DNA of 64,000 bases from Gracilariopsis chorda (taxonomy: Eukaryota; Rhodophyta; Florideophyceae; Gracilariales; Gracilariaceae), in assembly GCA_003194525.1 (NCBI GenBank), contig NBIV01000091.1, positions 124,001 through 188,000 on the forward strand, written 5' to 3'. The notes beneath the pieces were generated by a model, which did no database searches, was not told the origin of the DNA, and saw only the letters and a list, made by a program, of their open reading frames with translations. The position numbers were made by a program, and so were the translations under genes. Below, piece by piece: positions 47,182 through 58,605 of this stretch; within the stretch, counting starts at the first letter, position 1; each line of letters starts with the position of its first letter.

Positions 47182-47403
47182 TCTATCTAATATGTGAACA
47201 AAGCTCCAGCTCCGGGACTGAACCAGATTTGCGACCATCTCTTCGCTTTATCAACAAGTGTGACGCGTTAGCTGCAGAGGGAGGGGAGAGTATCGACCTT
47301 ACAGAAGAAAAGTCCTTGTAAAGGTATATCCCAGTTGTTGCAGGGACCTGCTGAGACTTCACAAATTTCATTTTAGTTGAAACGAATACACTTCTCATTC
47401 TCC

Positions 47404-47808
47404 TCAATGCTCCATCTCCCGAACACCAAGCTTCCGCCTACGTCGCTCTTTGCGCTTCGCATGTTTTTGCGACGCTTCAGCACAAGTTTTTCGTTCTTTT
47501 TCTGATAACAATTCTAGATTGATTTTCGCTTTTGTGTTCGAATATGAAGACCACGTTCTCCACTTTGTTTCATCAATCTGTTCTCTGCAGCAAGTACATG
47601 TTCCTGGCGGCGGAATTTCATAAACTTCCACCGGATCACAATTGCGATCTCTCGTAGTAGTAAGAACAGGTGGTGGGTTGTAAACTGGCTGAAGGCATTT
47701 AGTGTGATACACATGTTTGCAATGCAGCTCAGTTACTTCTTCTTCCAGCTTCTCAAGACATATCATACAGTCTTTTGGGTGGGTGATTCGCAGAGGTTGA
47801 AAAGGCAT
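47404..47808 (-). CDS. RING-finger protein, 134 aa
   Basis: Probable E3 ubiquitin ligase. Starts at ATG 47808. The RING starts CMICLEKLEEEV, continues with LHCKHVYHTKCLQP (Cys-x-His-x2-His-x2-Cys) and closes with CTCCRE after an unusually long loop of about 37 residues between metal ligands. The C-terminal third is Lys/Arg-rich (KHAKRKERRRRK), possibly nuclear or RNA-binding. The frame is intact and no transposon domain is present, so it may be a real host gene. A 74-codon ORF at 47183-47407 on the same strand follows it with a 4-base overlap, of unknown meaning. Confidence 0.7.
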   Translation of the reverse strand: MPFQPLRITHPKDCMICLEKLEEEVTELHCKHVYHTKCLQPVYNPPPVLTTTRDRNCDPVEVYEIPPPGTCTCCREQIDETKWRTWSSYSNTKAKINLELLSEKERKTCAEASQKHAKRKERRRRKLGVREMEH

Positions 47809-49169
47809 ATTATCAGTAACAAGATTACAGAAAAGAAAGAGTGATGAGCGGCGAGTGAAATATGGAGAAAGGGTAACTCGCCAAGAAAGGAGAGGAGAAC
47901 GTTGCAGAGTATCACAAAGGTTGTATTACAAACGCAGGTTGCTGAAGAGTGTGTGGGTAGTCATACGCTTGACGATGTTTCGTAATGCAAACCAGAATAC
48001 CGGCTACTTGTCAATCTGTGGAGAATACTGGATTATAGTTTTTAAGGCTAATGAGGAGACTGACATCTTACGTTTCTGACTTTTTGGATTCGTGACACCT
48101 ACCGTGACACGGTTCACAATAGACATGACATCACCACTGCACGGCTTTGCTGTCTACACTTCTGAACTACGTAGAGTGATTTGCAGTTTTCGATGGTTCA
48201 CTCGGCAGGTAATGGAATGCGTCCTACTGGTCCCTATCCTCTTTGGTTTGCTCCTGTGTTTTGTCACCGCGTATATTTTGATGGTTTATCTGCAGCTTTC
48301 TTAGCAGCAATTTCTGCATTCTTTTTTTTCTTCTCGAGGTCTGCGGATTCTGTCCAACCATCTATTTGATGACGTTTCTTTGTCATTTTGCACTGCAAAT
48401 GTAGACAAAGAGGCGGGGGGGGGGGGGGGGGGGGGGGGGGTATATTCCACAGCTTCTTTTCCCGGACTGTTTATTTGGAGCTGTCGTGTTTGGCTTTTTG
48501 TACTTTGCAACGCATGCGTTGCTTTACCAATGTTATTATTGCTTCACGACTTCCAGCCTTTCTGCTTAGAAGGGTGTCCATTGTCGATGATTTGAAAAGC
48601 TTCTGCGACTACCATAGCATGTTTCATAAATTATTTGTGATTCTTTCTATGAGAAGAATACTCCATTTCCAAGTCATTTACCTCCCTCTGTTGCACGGAG
48701 TGCTACTTGAACTCAACAAGTAGATGATTAACGGCTAGTAAAAATGGCCTCTCATGAGCCATGATAGTCCGTTTTGTCTGGAAGTCGAATCATAAGATGT
48801 AAAAAGGCGATTCACTACAGACAAAGGCGACATATCGCTCATAACCATCGACAATTCCTTCTAGAAAATCGCATCGATTTTTGTAAGTGCTTTCATTTCA
48901 TTTTCCTCTTCTGCTTCAGTTTCGAGGTACTCACGTACCAAATTATCGGAAAGTTCCAAAAAGGTTTTCACTCTCAGAATTCATTCCAGCTTAATCATCG
49001 CCTCCAGGCATTCAATATTCATGCAGTAAGGTTGACTGGGCGCTCAGGCTTAGTTTTCGTTGAGCCTACAGTGGTCAGTTCCAGTGCTCGCGCCTTAATT
49101 TCACTCGCATGCTGGTCATTATGTCCGAGAAAAAACACGAATGGTCTTAGGATTGGTTGATGATAACGG
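47809..49169. other. No clear gene; contains G26 run
   Basis: A 40-codon minus-strand ORF starting with ATG near 48393 (MTKKRHQIDGW, then a lysine-rich tail EKKKKNAEIAAKKAADK) is protein-like but unrecognised. A few other open stretches show no family. Confidence 0.4.
48415..48440. repeat. Homopolymer of 26 G
   Basis: Uninterrupted G run on the plus strand. Length is prone to sequencing and replication slippage. On the G-rich strand it could form quadruplex structures. Confidence 0.95.
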
Positions 49170-49341
49170 TTAGAAACAAAGCTGTGCAGTGTATAGTGTA
49201 GTTGCAGATCAGAAAGAGTTGTGCCTTAGTTGGAGCTACCTTTTCCATTTCACTCAGATCAGGCTAGATCTCCAATACTTATAATGTTTGTAGACCTAGT
49301 CTACCTAGCTGTTCAACTCTGTCTTATATCCTTTTTCAACA
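49170..49341 (-). repeat. 3' LTR of minus-strand Copia
   Basis: Aligns by eye with 60641-60805; both begin on the plus strand with TTAGAAACAAAGCTGTGCAG. Moderately diverged. The outer limit is uncertain, as the next 450 bases before the RNase H are unassigned. Confidence 0.7.
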
Positions 49342-49793
49342 TAATATATTTCACAGAGTTGGAGTGCATGCACGGTTTGGTTTGTACTGCAATGTGCTAT
49401 TCGGGAGACAAGCCGCTATCAACGGAGCTAACAGCAGACAGAACAGTTGCGCAGGCCGTAGCCTGTATTGTTGGCATCGACAAGGGAGAAAGCCCGGGAG
49501 ACGTTCTGTTCAAATACCAGAAGTGGAGTTTTAGAGCCACAAAGAGTCCAGCGAACTTTTCTTAGAAGCTGCATAGTGAGCTCGGCAGATTGATATCGCC
49601 TGCTGCGTCGACAGCTGTTCCATAGATAGTCTGATTCTAGAAAATAAAGTACATAACTTTACTAGTGTAGACGAGCCCGCGTGCTGCAATCGGCCAGAGG
49701 TCAGTGCGATACGTGGGTACGCCAAGCCTAATGGGCGCCTAATGCAGGGCGCCACTGCCGCCAAATACTAAAACGTTCAGAACCGCCCTCTAC
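49342..49793. other. Unassigned part of minus-strand Copia 3' region
   Basis: A plus-strand open frame here (through 49565, KPLSTELTADRTVAQAVAC) is protein-like but unrecognised, and may be chance or a small insertion. Confidence 0.35.
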
Positions 49794-51387
49794 TTAACGG
49801 CGCCACTGCTGTACACCATTAAGTACCACTCGATCCAATCCTTTGGATAGCCCATCCGCAATCGTTTTCCTTGTATCTCTGTACTCCACGTTGACCAATC
49901 CACGTTGAACTGTACTGTGCAAAAAAAGATGATATTTTACATCTATGTGCCTAGAGAGATCGTTGTAGCATTTATCCAAGCTCAGTTCTATCATACCTGG
50001 ATAGTTCCTGAGCAATTTCGCCTGTTGGGCATTTCTTCTCGTAAGTTCGTGTGTAGCGTTCTCAGCCAAATTGCCTCCCGGACCGTGAGGGACAGTGCTT
50101 CATACTCTGACCATGGTGTAGACTGTGGCACCACAGTCTGCTTCTTACTCCTCCATGCTACTGGTCCCGCTCCAAGCATGAAGAAGAAACCACTTGTTGA
50201 CTTTCTGCTCGTCCGGTATTCAGCGAAATCAGCATCGGAGTATCCTACCAAGTTTTGTGCGTCTTCTCTCCGGTAGATGATCTGGTGGTTGATTGTTGCT
50301 CGCAAATACCTGACCAGCACTACTACCAGAACAGTACTACTTCCGTCGCTGCCTTCCAATGTTCTTTCTGGTAGCCATTCATTAACCGTGCCAGAAACCC
50401 TACTGCAAATGAAATTTCCTGGCGAACCGTTGCGGAAAGGTGCATCAGAAATTCCACCAGTTTCGGTGTAGGGAACATTCAAATCTCCTTCAGATGTATC
50501 TCTGCATTGCAACAATGCAAAAGCCTGGATGGGATGATGAATGGGTTTTTCGTTCTGTAGACCAAACTTCTCTTCCAAAGCTTTAGTCATGGTCCTGTTG
50601 TGCATAGACAGCGTTTGAAGCGTTAGAAGCGTTATGGAGCAGTTCAGTTCAATTCCCAGGAAAGTGGTTGGCGCGACATCAATGCGCATCTCAACATGTT
50701 GACCAGAGTCCTTGAGAAAAGCCATGATGTTGTCCCTGCTCCGTCCAGCCATTAATACATCACGAACGTAGATCAATATCCAGATCTCGTCTTTCCCTGA
50801 ACCGCCAAAGAACAATCTTGGATCTTCATTTGACATTGTGCAACCCAATACTTTCAATATCTGAGCATATTGAAAGCATTGGGTTGCATTCTTTTTACGA
50901 GCTTCCGAAGCTTGCTTGACGCTGTACATCGCTCTTCGAAGAAGGTACACATTATTTTGCTTCCCTCTTTGAACAAAACCGTCAGGTTGTCACCTGTTGA
51001 TCGTCTATTTGATCTCTCTATACAGGAATACCGCTCGTACATAGAATTGGACAAGCTCCAACTTCAAGGTGACCACAACCAACATGATGCTCTGCGTTGC
51101 ATACCTTCCTGCGGGAGCATATATGTCACTGTAGTCAATTACATTTCGTTGGCGGAATCCTGTAGCTACCAGCCGGGACTTGTAGTCAGTTATATTGCTC
51201 TCATCTTCTCTTTTTTGGGGTAAACCCATCTGCTATATAGAGGCTTGCAGTTCTCTGGGCGTTTTACAAGGGACCAAGCCTTCATCTCCATGTTCTTCAC
51301 CTCTTCTTTCATTGCCTGCGTCCATTTATGTTCCTCATTTCTACTCACTGCGTCCATGAATGTGTCCAAGAAGTCCTTTTGTGACAT
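49794..51387 (-). pseudogene. Copia reverse transcriptase and RNase H, broken
   Basis: From the 5' side: KWTQAMKEEVKNMEMKAWSLV, SRLVATGFRQR, DYSDIYAPAGR, then a catalytic box altered to YVRDVLMAG (first Asp of YxDD replaced by Arg). TFLGIEL follows, then RNase H: YSDADFAEYRTSRKSTSGF, AWRSKKQTVVPQST, EAIWLR, and HIDVKYHLFLHSTVQRG with the end IADGLSKGL. At least three frame changes separate the open pieces (51387-51190, 51229-51005, 50950-49991, 50069-49794). Confidence 0.9.
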
Positions 51388-51506
51388 TCCAAACCTTTCT
51401 CAAGTCATCAACTCCATGAGGGCAATCGGCATACACCTTGGGGTGGGTTTGCGACTTCTTTGAGAACGTCGTGGAGGAAAGGGGTAATGGGTGAGCAGCT
51501 CCAAAT

Positions 51507-51935
51507 CTATCTCCAAGTCTGACATATCTGGTTCAGAGTATTTTCGAATTCAGAGTGCTCTGACCTGATTTGTGGTAGCTGATTGCTGTCTTTTTGTTGT
51601 GTAGTGTCCTCCACACATTTTATCGGTGTCAGGTCCAGAGATTCTGCCTTCTTGTACTTGAATATTGTAAAATATCCTACTCGTCTTTCATTCACCCTCG
51701 CGTCCTTCGACACGTCAACCTTCTTTAACGGTTGGTAGAGTACCTTATGTCCAGAGCCTTTCTCATAACCAATGAGTATACTCTTACACGCTTGTGCCTC
51801 ATATTTGCCTAATGAATTGCGTTTTTGCTTTGATATGTGCTCATAAAATTGTGCACCAAATGAGTGTAAGTGTGTTACATCCTGAATTCTTCCCACAAAG
51901 GCCTCATACGTTATAAACACATTAGACCTAGTGTA
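51507..51935 (-). pseudogene. Copia integrase C-terminal part
   Basis: TYEAFVGRIQDVTHLHSFG followed by QFYEHISKQKRNSLGKYE and SILIGYEKGSGHKVLY, the standard end of Copia integrase. The integrase sequence starts exactly at the TA of 51934-51935, where the DNA transposon begins. The frame continues that of the piece ending at 57783. Confidence 0.85.
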
Positions 51936-52688
51936 ACTGTTCGGCATATAGTTCGTCGGGTTAAATGTAATTCGTCGTTTCAAATCAAGGCCGTAATCGA
52001 AGTTTCTTAGAACACAAGCGCTCTGAACGCCAGTTTGTGTACGCTTAAAAGCACCTAGCTCCGAGAAAAAGTTACCAATGCCCTTCAAAACTCGTCGACG
52101 CCGCCCTTCCTGAGCTGTCCACAACCCACCAGACTTTGAATGAAATCCAATGACGGGATCTAACTTTATGTAGCATGCACCGACGCGATTCCCGCGAAAA
52201 AACAGCCGCAAACTCGAACGCGCCAAAACGCAAACGGCAAAGTGCTCGACAAAAAGCGCGCCACATTCAAACTTGACCATCAACTTTCAACAGTACCCTT
52301 GCTCTCTTTTCTACTCATCTATGCACAAGAACTTCAAAAGATGACGCACATAGCGACCAAGATAACGGCGTTATACAAGTTTGCATTACATTTCTGAAGA
52401 ATCTCAACACCACGTAAGTGTCCCTTGAAGTCTTTGCGTTTTTCAGCCCAGGTACTACAACCAAAATTTAGCGTGTTCTAGAATCTTCAACCGTTTGGTG
52501 ATACCCTGACACCATAGGTAACTGACGACATACAATCATTATCTTATCTCCTGAATTCCTTCACCAATATCATGTCCCAACAAGGCTATAAAACGCTCTA
52601 ACTCCGAGTCTATTGCCCTCTGTAACACAGGACAGTGTCCCTGATTTCAGTTTGAAGATAACCAATACTGCAAAGAAGTTGAGCCACC

Positions 52689-54341
52689 ATGGAAAACAAC
52701 ACAGTGTCTTTCTTTCGTAACGCTATCCAGTGGGCAGTATGGGAAGAATTTGCATACCAAAAACCTTTTGAGGAGCTTGAAAACCGATACAACATTTCTG
52801 AAAGCCGCATCCGTCGTTGGTATCACGCATGGATCCGCACGTATCCCTCCCACCAACCAACTTGCCCCGCTGAAGTACTAATTCCATTTCGTGGTGCTGG
52901 TCGCCCAACGGCACTAACCGAAGAGGAAGAAAAGGAGATCGTGAAGGCAGTTCTGTATTTCCAGGAGAATAATACACCCCTCACCAAAGTTGGAATACAA
53001 GACCTCGTACAGACTTTTGTGTTGTCGATGAGTCCTAAAGCACAGACACGTATCGGTTTTTGTGATAGACGGCCGACACTCGGATGGCTTGATGGATTCA
53101 TACGCAGGCGTGACTTGCAGTATAAACCTGTCCATGTAATGGAAGCGAAAAAGGTTGAGGCTTTGAGTCCCGCCAAAGTAGCTGGACATATTGCCTTACT
53201 TCAAGGGTTGATGACAAGATATTGAATACACAGTGCCAAGCAATTATTCAATGTAGACGAGTCGGGAGCGTCGATTTCGAAACTACTTGGTCGAAGCGTG
53301 CGAAAAAGAGTCGGAAGATTGGACTCCGTTTTGATTCAGAAGACCGTAAGAACCAGAGGTGCAAGTGCCCGGGTGACTGTGATGCCTGTTATCTCTGCTG
53401 ATGGCAAAGCTTGGAAGCCAGTAGGGGTATTCTGGGGAAAGCGCACGCATTAAAGGTATGTGAACGGCGTATTGCAGACATTGTATAATTTCTTACCACC
53501 TTGCTACCTATTTCAACGTACTATTTCTGGTTTAAATGGCGCTATTTTCTTCGACTGGGCAAAGCGATTCATCGCAGAGACGGAGGACGTTAGACGTGGG
53601 GAAAACATTTTACTTGTATTGGATGGTTATGCGGCTCACCTGCAGTTTCGTACACTGGATCTGCTGCGCAAGAATTGGATGATCGTTGTGGCGCTGCCAT
53701 CTCATACCAGCCATATCTTGCAGCCTTTGGACGTAAGCATCTTCACGGCTTATACGTCGTATCTGCAACGCAAAGTTCATCGTATGGAGAGAGTTGTGAT
53801 GGTACTGGATGCTTTTGACATTGCTGACTGCGTCAATATTGCGCTCTCGGAGTCCCTGACTGTAGCTTATATTCTCGGTGGGTTTCAGTGCACAAGAATA
53901 TGGGTTCAGTCGACGATTTTTACCTCTTTGGAGCCATTTAAAGATGTGGCGTCTGCTGCCGAGATTAGTCGAAGAGGTGGAGAGAGTTTAGAAGAGATGT
54001 TCAAAAACTATTGCCGTCAGTCGCGTCGTCTTGTTAGAGAGTGCGATGTAGATGAAAATGGAAACATTAAGGTGTCGACGACTTATGGCACGTATTTGAA
54101 GGCTGAAAGTGTGTTGAGTGCGCTACAAACTCACTCGCAAAGGGATCGTTATACGGAAATTGCCAAAGAGATTTGGCACTTAATTGAATTGGCTCCGCTT
54201 CGCGATGCATTGATGCAGCATCTTAGAAAAACACGCGAAAAACGACGCAATAAGGCAGCAGAGCCAACCGCTCGTAACCGTGCTGCTCTGGCAATGGTAG
54301 AGATGGGGGGCAAGGAATGTGTTGAAGAACACTCGGATTGA
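52689..54341 (+). pseudogene. pogo/Tigger-type DDE_1 transposase, two stops
   Basis: ATG at 52689. An N-terminal helix-turn-helix region (FEELENRYNISESRIRRW) and a CENP-B-like second DNA-binding part precede the catalytic domain: QLFNVDESGAS (first Asp), ILLVLDGYAAH (second Asp), LPSHTSHILQPLDVSIF (third Asp). In-frame stops TGA at 53223-53225 and TAA at 53451-53453; the frame is otherwise kept through about 550 codons. It ends in a basic region (KTREKRRNKAAEP). It is not autonomous now. Confidence 0.88.
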
Positions 54342-54662
54342 CGATGGGGTTAACAGTTTGGCAGGAAGTGGTTTGGTGCCCTTGGCACATGCTGTTGGAT
54401 GGTTGTGGTCGGGTTAAGATTGTAACGGTACAGGTGAACACTGTGATTAGTGTGGGTTCAAAAATAGTGTAGGAACGGTATATAGTGTGGCTCACACTAA
54501 TTCATGTGGCGGGAGCCAGTATCCTCACCAAAATAGTGTGGGTTCGGGGCATCTCTTTGTAATTAGAACGGAAAGCGCGCGCAAAAACAGGTCACCAAAG
54601 GTAAGAGAACGTCACTCCACCTGAGAGCGTTCATTTCATGAAACAATCACAAGAGCATAACC

Positions 54663-56306
54663 ATGTCCCTCTACGGCTCTCCGCTGCTTACCGCGTTTTC
54701 TCGTTCAGCTCCGCAGGCCAGTCCAGCCCTCAGTGACGCCGCAACTGCACCAAATATCTCTATCGCTTCAAAAGACAACAGCGCCTCAGGACCAGCATCA
54801 ACTGCCCTTCCAATTGGCCAGACTAAACGAAAAGTCCAAAATGTTCTCACGAACACTAACAAGGCGCGTGTAGCTAAGTGGATGATTCAAACAGCCGAAG
54901 CAAAAGGGAAAAAGCACATCATCTCCCTCACCGTCAAACATTTTCCCCACCTTTTCAGAGAACCTCCGAAAGCCAACTTACAGAGAGCGAGTCGGTATTG
55001 GAAGCTACGATACATTCTCACTGCTTCTGAAGATCAGGTTTCAAAAAGAAGTAACCGTTCGTTTGTCAGAAAGACGAAGAATGCATTGCAGCGACATTAT
55101 CCAAAAGATGGGAAAGGACGTGGCCGTAAAATGACACTGTGGGTAGCTGCTCTCCACAAACATTTGCTAGAAGAATTCAATCGCATGAGGAAGGCGAGAA
55201 TCAAATTTAATGCTCGTATCCTTCGAAAGCTGAGTATGTACCTCATTTCGGGAAAAACAAACGGCGAATATCATCAAAACATGACGGATCTTAAGAGCGG
55301 TAAACCAATCAAAGATTGTATAACTCCGCAATGGATTCAGTCTTTCATGGAAAAAAGTAATATTGGCAATCCAGCGCAGTGCGGGAAGCTAATGGTCTCG
55401 CCGACGAAGCAAGAAAAGATTGAACGAGAGGTTGCGTTCTATATTGGTCAATTGGCCAGAGAGTTTCGTTCAAATCTACTTAAAGAAGGAGATGTATTTA
55501 ACGCCGACGAGACTCATTTCCGCATAAACATGGACAATCACAAGACGTTGGATTTAGTTGGTGAGAAGAATTTCAGATATGCAGATGTTGTATCTAGTGA
55601 CGACGGAATGACTTTGATGGTATTAATCTCTGGGGGCCCTACTGTGCGGCTTGAAACACCAATGCTGATATTTAAAAACATGGAAAAGAACTATCCAATC
55701 CGTGGTCTCCCTGATAATGTTCCCAGGGTGGTCTACCGTACGGCACCTAAAGAATGGATGGACAAACGGGTTTTCCTGCAGTGGGTGCAGGAAAAACGTG
55801 TGTTTCAACCCCTACAGAACGGGCGCAAACGTGTTCTCTACATGGACAATGTCAACACGCATGACGTAACAGAGGGGTTGAAGGCCACACTACAAGAGAG
55901 TAATACTGAAATAAGATTCTTTCCATTCAATGCGACGCACTTGGTACAACCAGCGGATAGCTTTATTATCCAGAAGCTGAAAAATTTCTGGCAAAATGAG
56001 TGGGATGATTACAAGATGGAGGCGTTAGATGATGGGTTGTGTTCGAATGGCAGGAGGTCGTCAGGGAAACTTACCAAACCGGGAAAGCGTCATTTTCTCA
56101 AGCTAGCGACGAAGTCTGTTCGCGCAGTAAGCGCCCAACGCGATAGCGACGGTGTGGCCTACGTTCGAAAAGCGATGGTACGGTGTGGAATGGCCCTAAA
56201 CCTGAACGGTAAGTGGGAGAAGAGGCAGTTCTTCCCTCAACTGCAGGCAATTATACGCAAGTATCGCTCCCATTTTGAGGGTGAAGTTGTCGGGGAGATT
56301 GCCTGA
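54663..56306 (+). CDS. pogo/DDE_1-type transposase, 547 aa, intact
   Basis: Single open frame from ATG 54663. The N-terminal 50 residues are Ser/Ala/Pro-rich; a DNA-binding region follows, with a basic stretch (RSNRSFVRKTKNALQRHY) near 129-146. Catalytic residues: Asp 282 in FNADETHF, Asp 395 in LYMDNVNTH, and Asp 432 in THLVQPADSF, giving the DDD arrangement of pogo-like transposases. Spacing between the first two is about 113 residues and between the last two 37. No lesion is visible, so it could be expressed and mobilise itself and relatives such as transposon 1, although the terminal repeats of the two differ. Confidence 0.88.
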   Translation: MSLYGSPLLTAFSRSAPQASPALSDAATAPNISIASKDNSASGPASTALPIGQTKRKVQNVLTNTNKARVAKWMIQTAEAKGKKHIISLTVKHFPHLFREPPKANLQRASRYWKLRYILTASEDQVSKRSNRSFVRKTKNALQRHYPKDGKGRGRKMTLWVAALHKHLLEEFNRMRKARIKFNARILRKLSMYLISGKTNGEYHQNMTDLKSGKPIKDCITPQWIQSFMEKSNIGNPAQCGKLMVSPTKQEKIEREVAFYIGQLAREFRSNLLKEGDVFNADETHFRINMDNHKTLDLVGEKNFRYADVVSSDDGMTLMVLISGGPTVRLETPMLIFKNMEKNYPIRGLPDNVPRVVYRTAPKEWMDKRVFLQWVQEKRVFQPLQNGRKRVLYMDNVNTHDVTEGLKATLQESNTEIRFFPFNATHLVQPADSFIIQKLKNFWQNEWDDYKMEALDDGLCSNGRRSSGKLTKPGKRHFLKLATKSVRAVSAQRDSDGVAYVRKAMVRCGMALNLNGKWEKRQFFPQLQAIIRKYRSHFEGEVVGEIA

Positions 56307-56539
56307 TCTCCGTTGCGAACCAGTGTGTCTCGTATAAATGTTTGCAGAATAGCGTGACATTAATATTACGATAATGAACAAGTAGTAAATCATCATAACC
56401 GTTGCTCAACTGAAGAACGGAAAAGAGAGCGCCGACAATATGCGGCATAAGCCGCAACGAGGTCGTCAATTGGGGCGACGAAGGCAACAAAACCGGCGAC
56501 GGCAACTGCCCGGCATGGGCGAACGTTGACTCTTGCCGC

Positions 56540-57030
56540 AGTTATCTGCCGAGGAACGCGGCAACGCCGCAAGGCTGCAAGACAATGGAGAGGCGGCTGC
56601 AAAGCGGAGAGGCAGCTGCAAGGCGGAGAGGCGGCTGCAAGGCGGAGAGGCGGTGGCGAGGCGATAAAGCAATGCAAAGGCTGTTGAGGAGGCGGCAAGG
56701 CGGCGGAAAGGCGGCGAGGCGAGGCAGCGGGGCGGCAACAAGGTGAGAAAGCCGCAAAGTGGCGAGGCGAGGCCGTGGAAAGGCGGCAAGGCCGCGTCAA
56801 GGCGGTAGGCAGAATGGCGGCACGATGGTGGCAAGACGGCGCGTCAAAGCGAGGTAGGGGCAAGGCGGTGAGGCTGGAAGGCGGCAAGGTGGCGGCAAGA
56901 CAGCTGATCGTGGCGAGGTGGCGGCAGCGCAGTGAGGCAGAAAGGTGGTGGTAACGCAGCGAGGCAGGGGCAAGGCAACGGGGCAGGAGCAATGTGGTGA
57001 GGCCGCAGCAAGGCCACCGCCTCAAGGCGG
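56540..57030. repeat. AGGCGG-rich degenerate minisatellite
   Basis: Imperfect repeats of AGGCGG, GCGGCAAGGC and GGCGAGGCG over about 490 bases inside DNA transposon 2, between the transposase and the right end. Reverse-strand frames are long and Pro/Ala/Leu/Ser-rich but are a by-product of the repeat. Confidence 0.8.
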
Positions 57031-57784
57031 CAAAGAAAGAGAGCGAGAAGATGGGGGTGTGAGAAGGGGCGAGGGTTCAGAGTTTGCGCGGGGGGTGGGG
57101 CCAAAAAGGTTGGGGTTGGGTTCGCTTGGAGAAGTACGGCGTCGGTAGCCATACATGGGAGTGTTTTGGAGTGCGTGGACGCGGAGATGGAAGCAAAGAA
57201 GCAACGCAGCTTGTTCGCCACAGGACCGTGACGCCAGACTCTTCAGCAGTGGGTCGCAATTTGCGTGCGCCAATGGGCGTGCGCCAATGAGCGTGAGGGC
57301 GTATAGAAAACCCACACTAATAATGAAGTCAAATGAAATTAGTGTGGCCCACACCAATTTTTCCGTACCATAATTAGTGTGGATTGCATAATAGTGTGGG
57401 CCACACTATTTTGTGTGAGGTGCTCAGGAAAACGCAATTCAATAATAGTGTGGCCCACACTAATCACAGTGTTCACACGTAGCTTGCTAGCATTGATATG
57501 GATTTATCATTGTTTTTGGAGCCCCTGGCATGCCACCGACACGTGCGACCAATTTCATTGATGTTGGAAAATGGCCTCCTCTGGCGTCGTCCATTATTAT
57601 TGTTCTCCCTTATGAAGGATTACACCGTCGGCTACGACACTTTTGTTTCTTGTAATCTGCTCAAATAGTAATCTAACCAAGCTTTCAGATTGTAAATTGG
57701 ACGGCTCAAAGCTCAGTTATGAGTTCTGATATTCGGGCTTGCAACTGAATGGAGCTCATCCGAGAATTTCATGCTGAACAGTTA

Positions 57785-58605
57785 GCTCCTGTTACGGAGA
57801 CTGTTAGTGGTATTGATGGCCTCTGCCCGCAAATTCTTCCGATATAGCGTGCTCTTGCGTACTGCAAGCATCTTATGACGTTGAACATTAAGTTTTCGGT
57901 TGTACCGATCCGCTTTCTCGTTGGACTTCCGGCGGTATGGTTCAGTGCTCTCCAACTGAGTGTAATAGAATAACACACACTTAGCATTAAGACCATTCCA
58001 TATGTTTACATACCACCGTACAAGTAGTATAAGTACAGAGGTCACTGATGGGGTGACGCTCTGCTTTGTTCCAGATCGGCAATGTGTCGATCCTGGTTCT
58101 GTTAAAGATGTTGAGTACCAGTTTGCATTAGCCTTCATTATATTACAGTGAGTGCCCTTTTCTCTCAGGACTGTGACAGGTACTCCCCTGCATTTTCACA
58201 TATAAAGCCTCTTAGATGCCTTCCTGACTGGCGCTCCGTTTTTGCTATTGTAGCACAGAAGTACCTGTACAGCCACGGAGCTCAGTTGAAGACAGATTAC
58301 AAGCTCTGTCTCCGACGTTAGTGTCCCGTAATGTAGTGTCAGGATCTTCTAGATGTATCGATTGTAGCCATTAGACTTTCTTAAAGGAGATGAAGTCTGG
58401 AGTTCTCTCCTCAGAACCAGCCAGACCTTCTATCATGCCGCCTCTCCAGTTTCAGTGTTACAGCTATCATTTCTCTTACTGTTTCTTCCACCTGTGGTCG
58501 TGTTCTAGTAAATAGACGTAGAGACATTTCACTCTTGTCATCACAGGTAGTTACGCAGTATTGTTCTCTCTTCAAGGAATGTTTTAAGGAATCTATGACA
58601 TCCAA
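57785..58605 (-). pseudogene. Copia integrase core, broken
   Basis: From the 5' side: LDVIDSLKHSL and YCVTTCDDKSEMSLRLF with the first catalytic Asp region, then NEKADRYNRKLNVQRHKML (degenerate version of NGVAERxNRTL) and LRAEAINTTNSLRNRS, which ends at the TA duplication of DNA transposon 1. The segment holding the DxxxE part near 58150-58400 is too decayed to read. Confidence 0.8.

Larger units (their letters stand above)
54431..57479 (+). mobile_element. pogo-like DNA transposon 2, apparently intact
   Basis: TA at 54429-54430 and 57480-57481 flank inverted repeats: left CAGGTGAACACTGTGATTAG, right reversed CGTGTGAACACTGTGATTAG. Inside both ends TAGTGTGG recurs several times in both orientations, partly as the palindrome AGTGTGGGCCACACT. 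An intact transposase (54663-56306) is followed by a GC-rich repeat stretch. It is the innermost and therefore youngest of three nested elements. Confidence 0.88.
51936..57782 (+). mobile_element. pogo/Tigger-like DNA transposon 1 (contains transposon 2)
   Basis: Terminal inverted repeats: left starts ACTGTTCGGCATATAGTTCG, right end reversed starts ACTGTTCAGCATGAAATTCT. TA duplications at 51934-51935 and 57783-57784. Own length about 2.8 kb after removal of the nested element. Transposase at 52689-54341. An open frame on the minus strand in its left part (52283 downward) looks fortuitous. Confidence 0.82.

Noticed and set aside
51936..52283. Long minus-strand frame continuing upstream of the Copia integrase
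   Set aside because: Sequence beyond the TA at 51934-51935 is the end of DNA transposon 1, so the joined frame is accidental.
56393..57025. 210-codon minus-strand frame rich in Pro, Leu, Ala and Ser
   Set aside because: A by-product of the AGGCGG repeats; other frames over the same DNA look alike.
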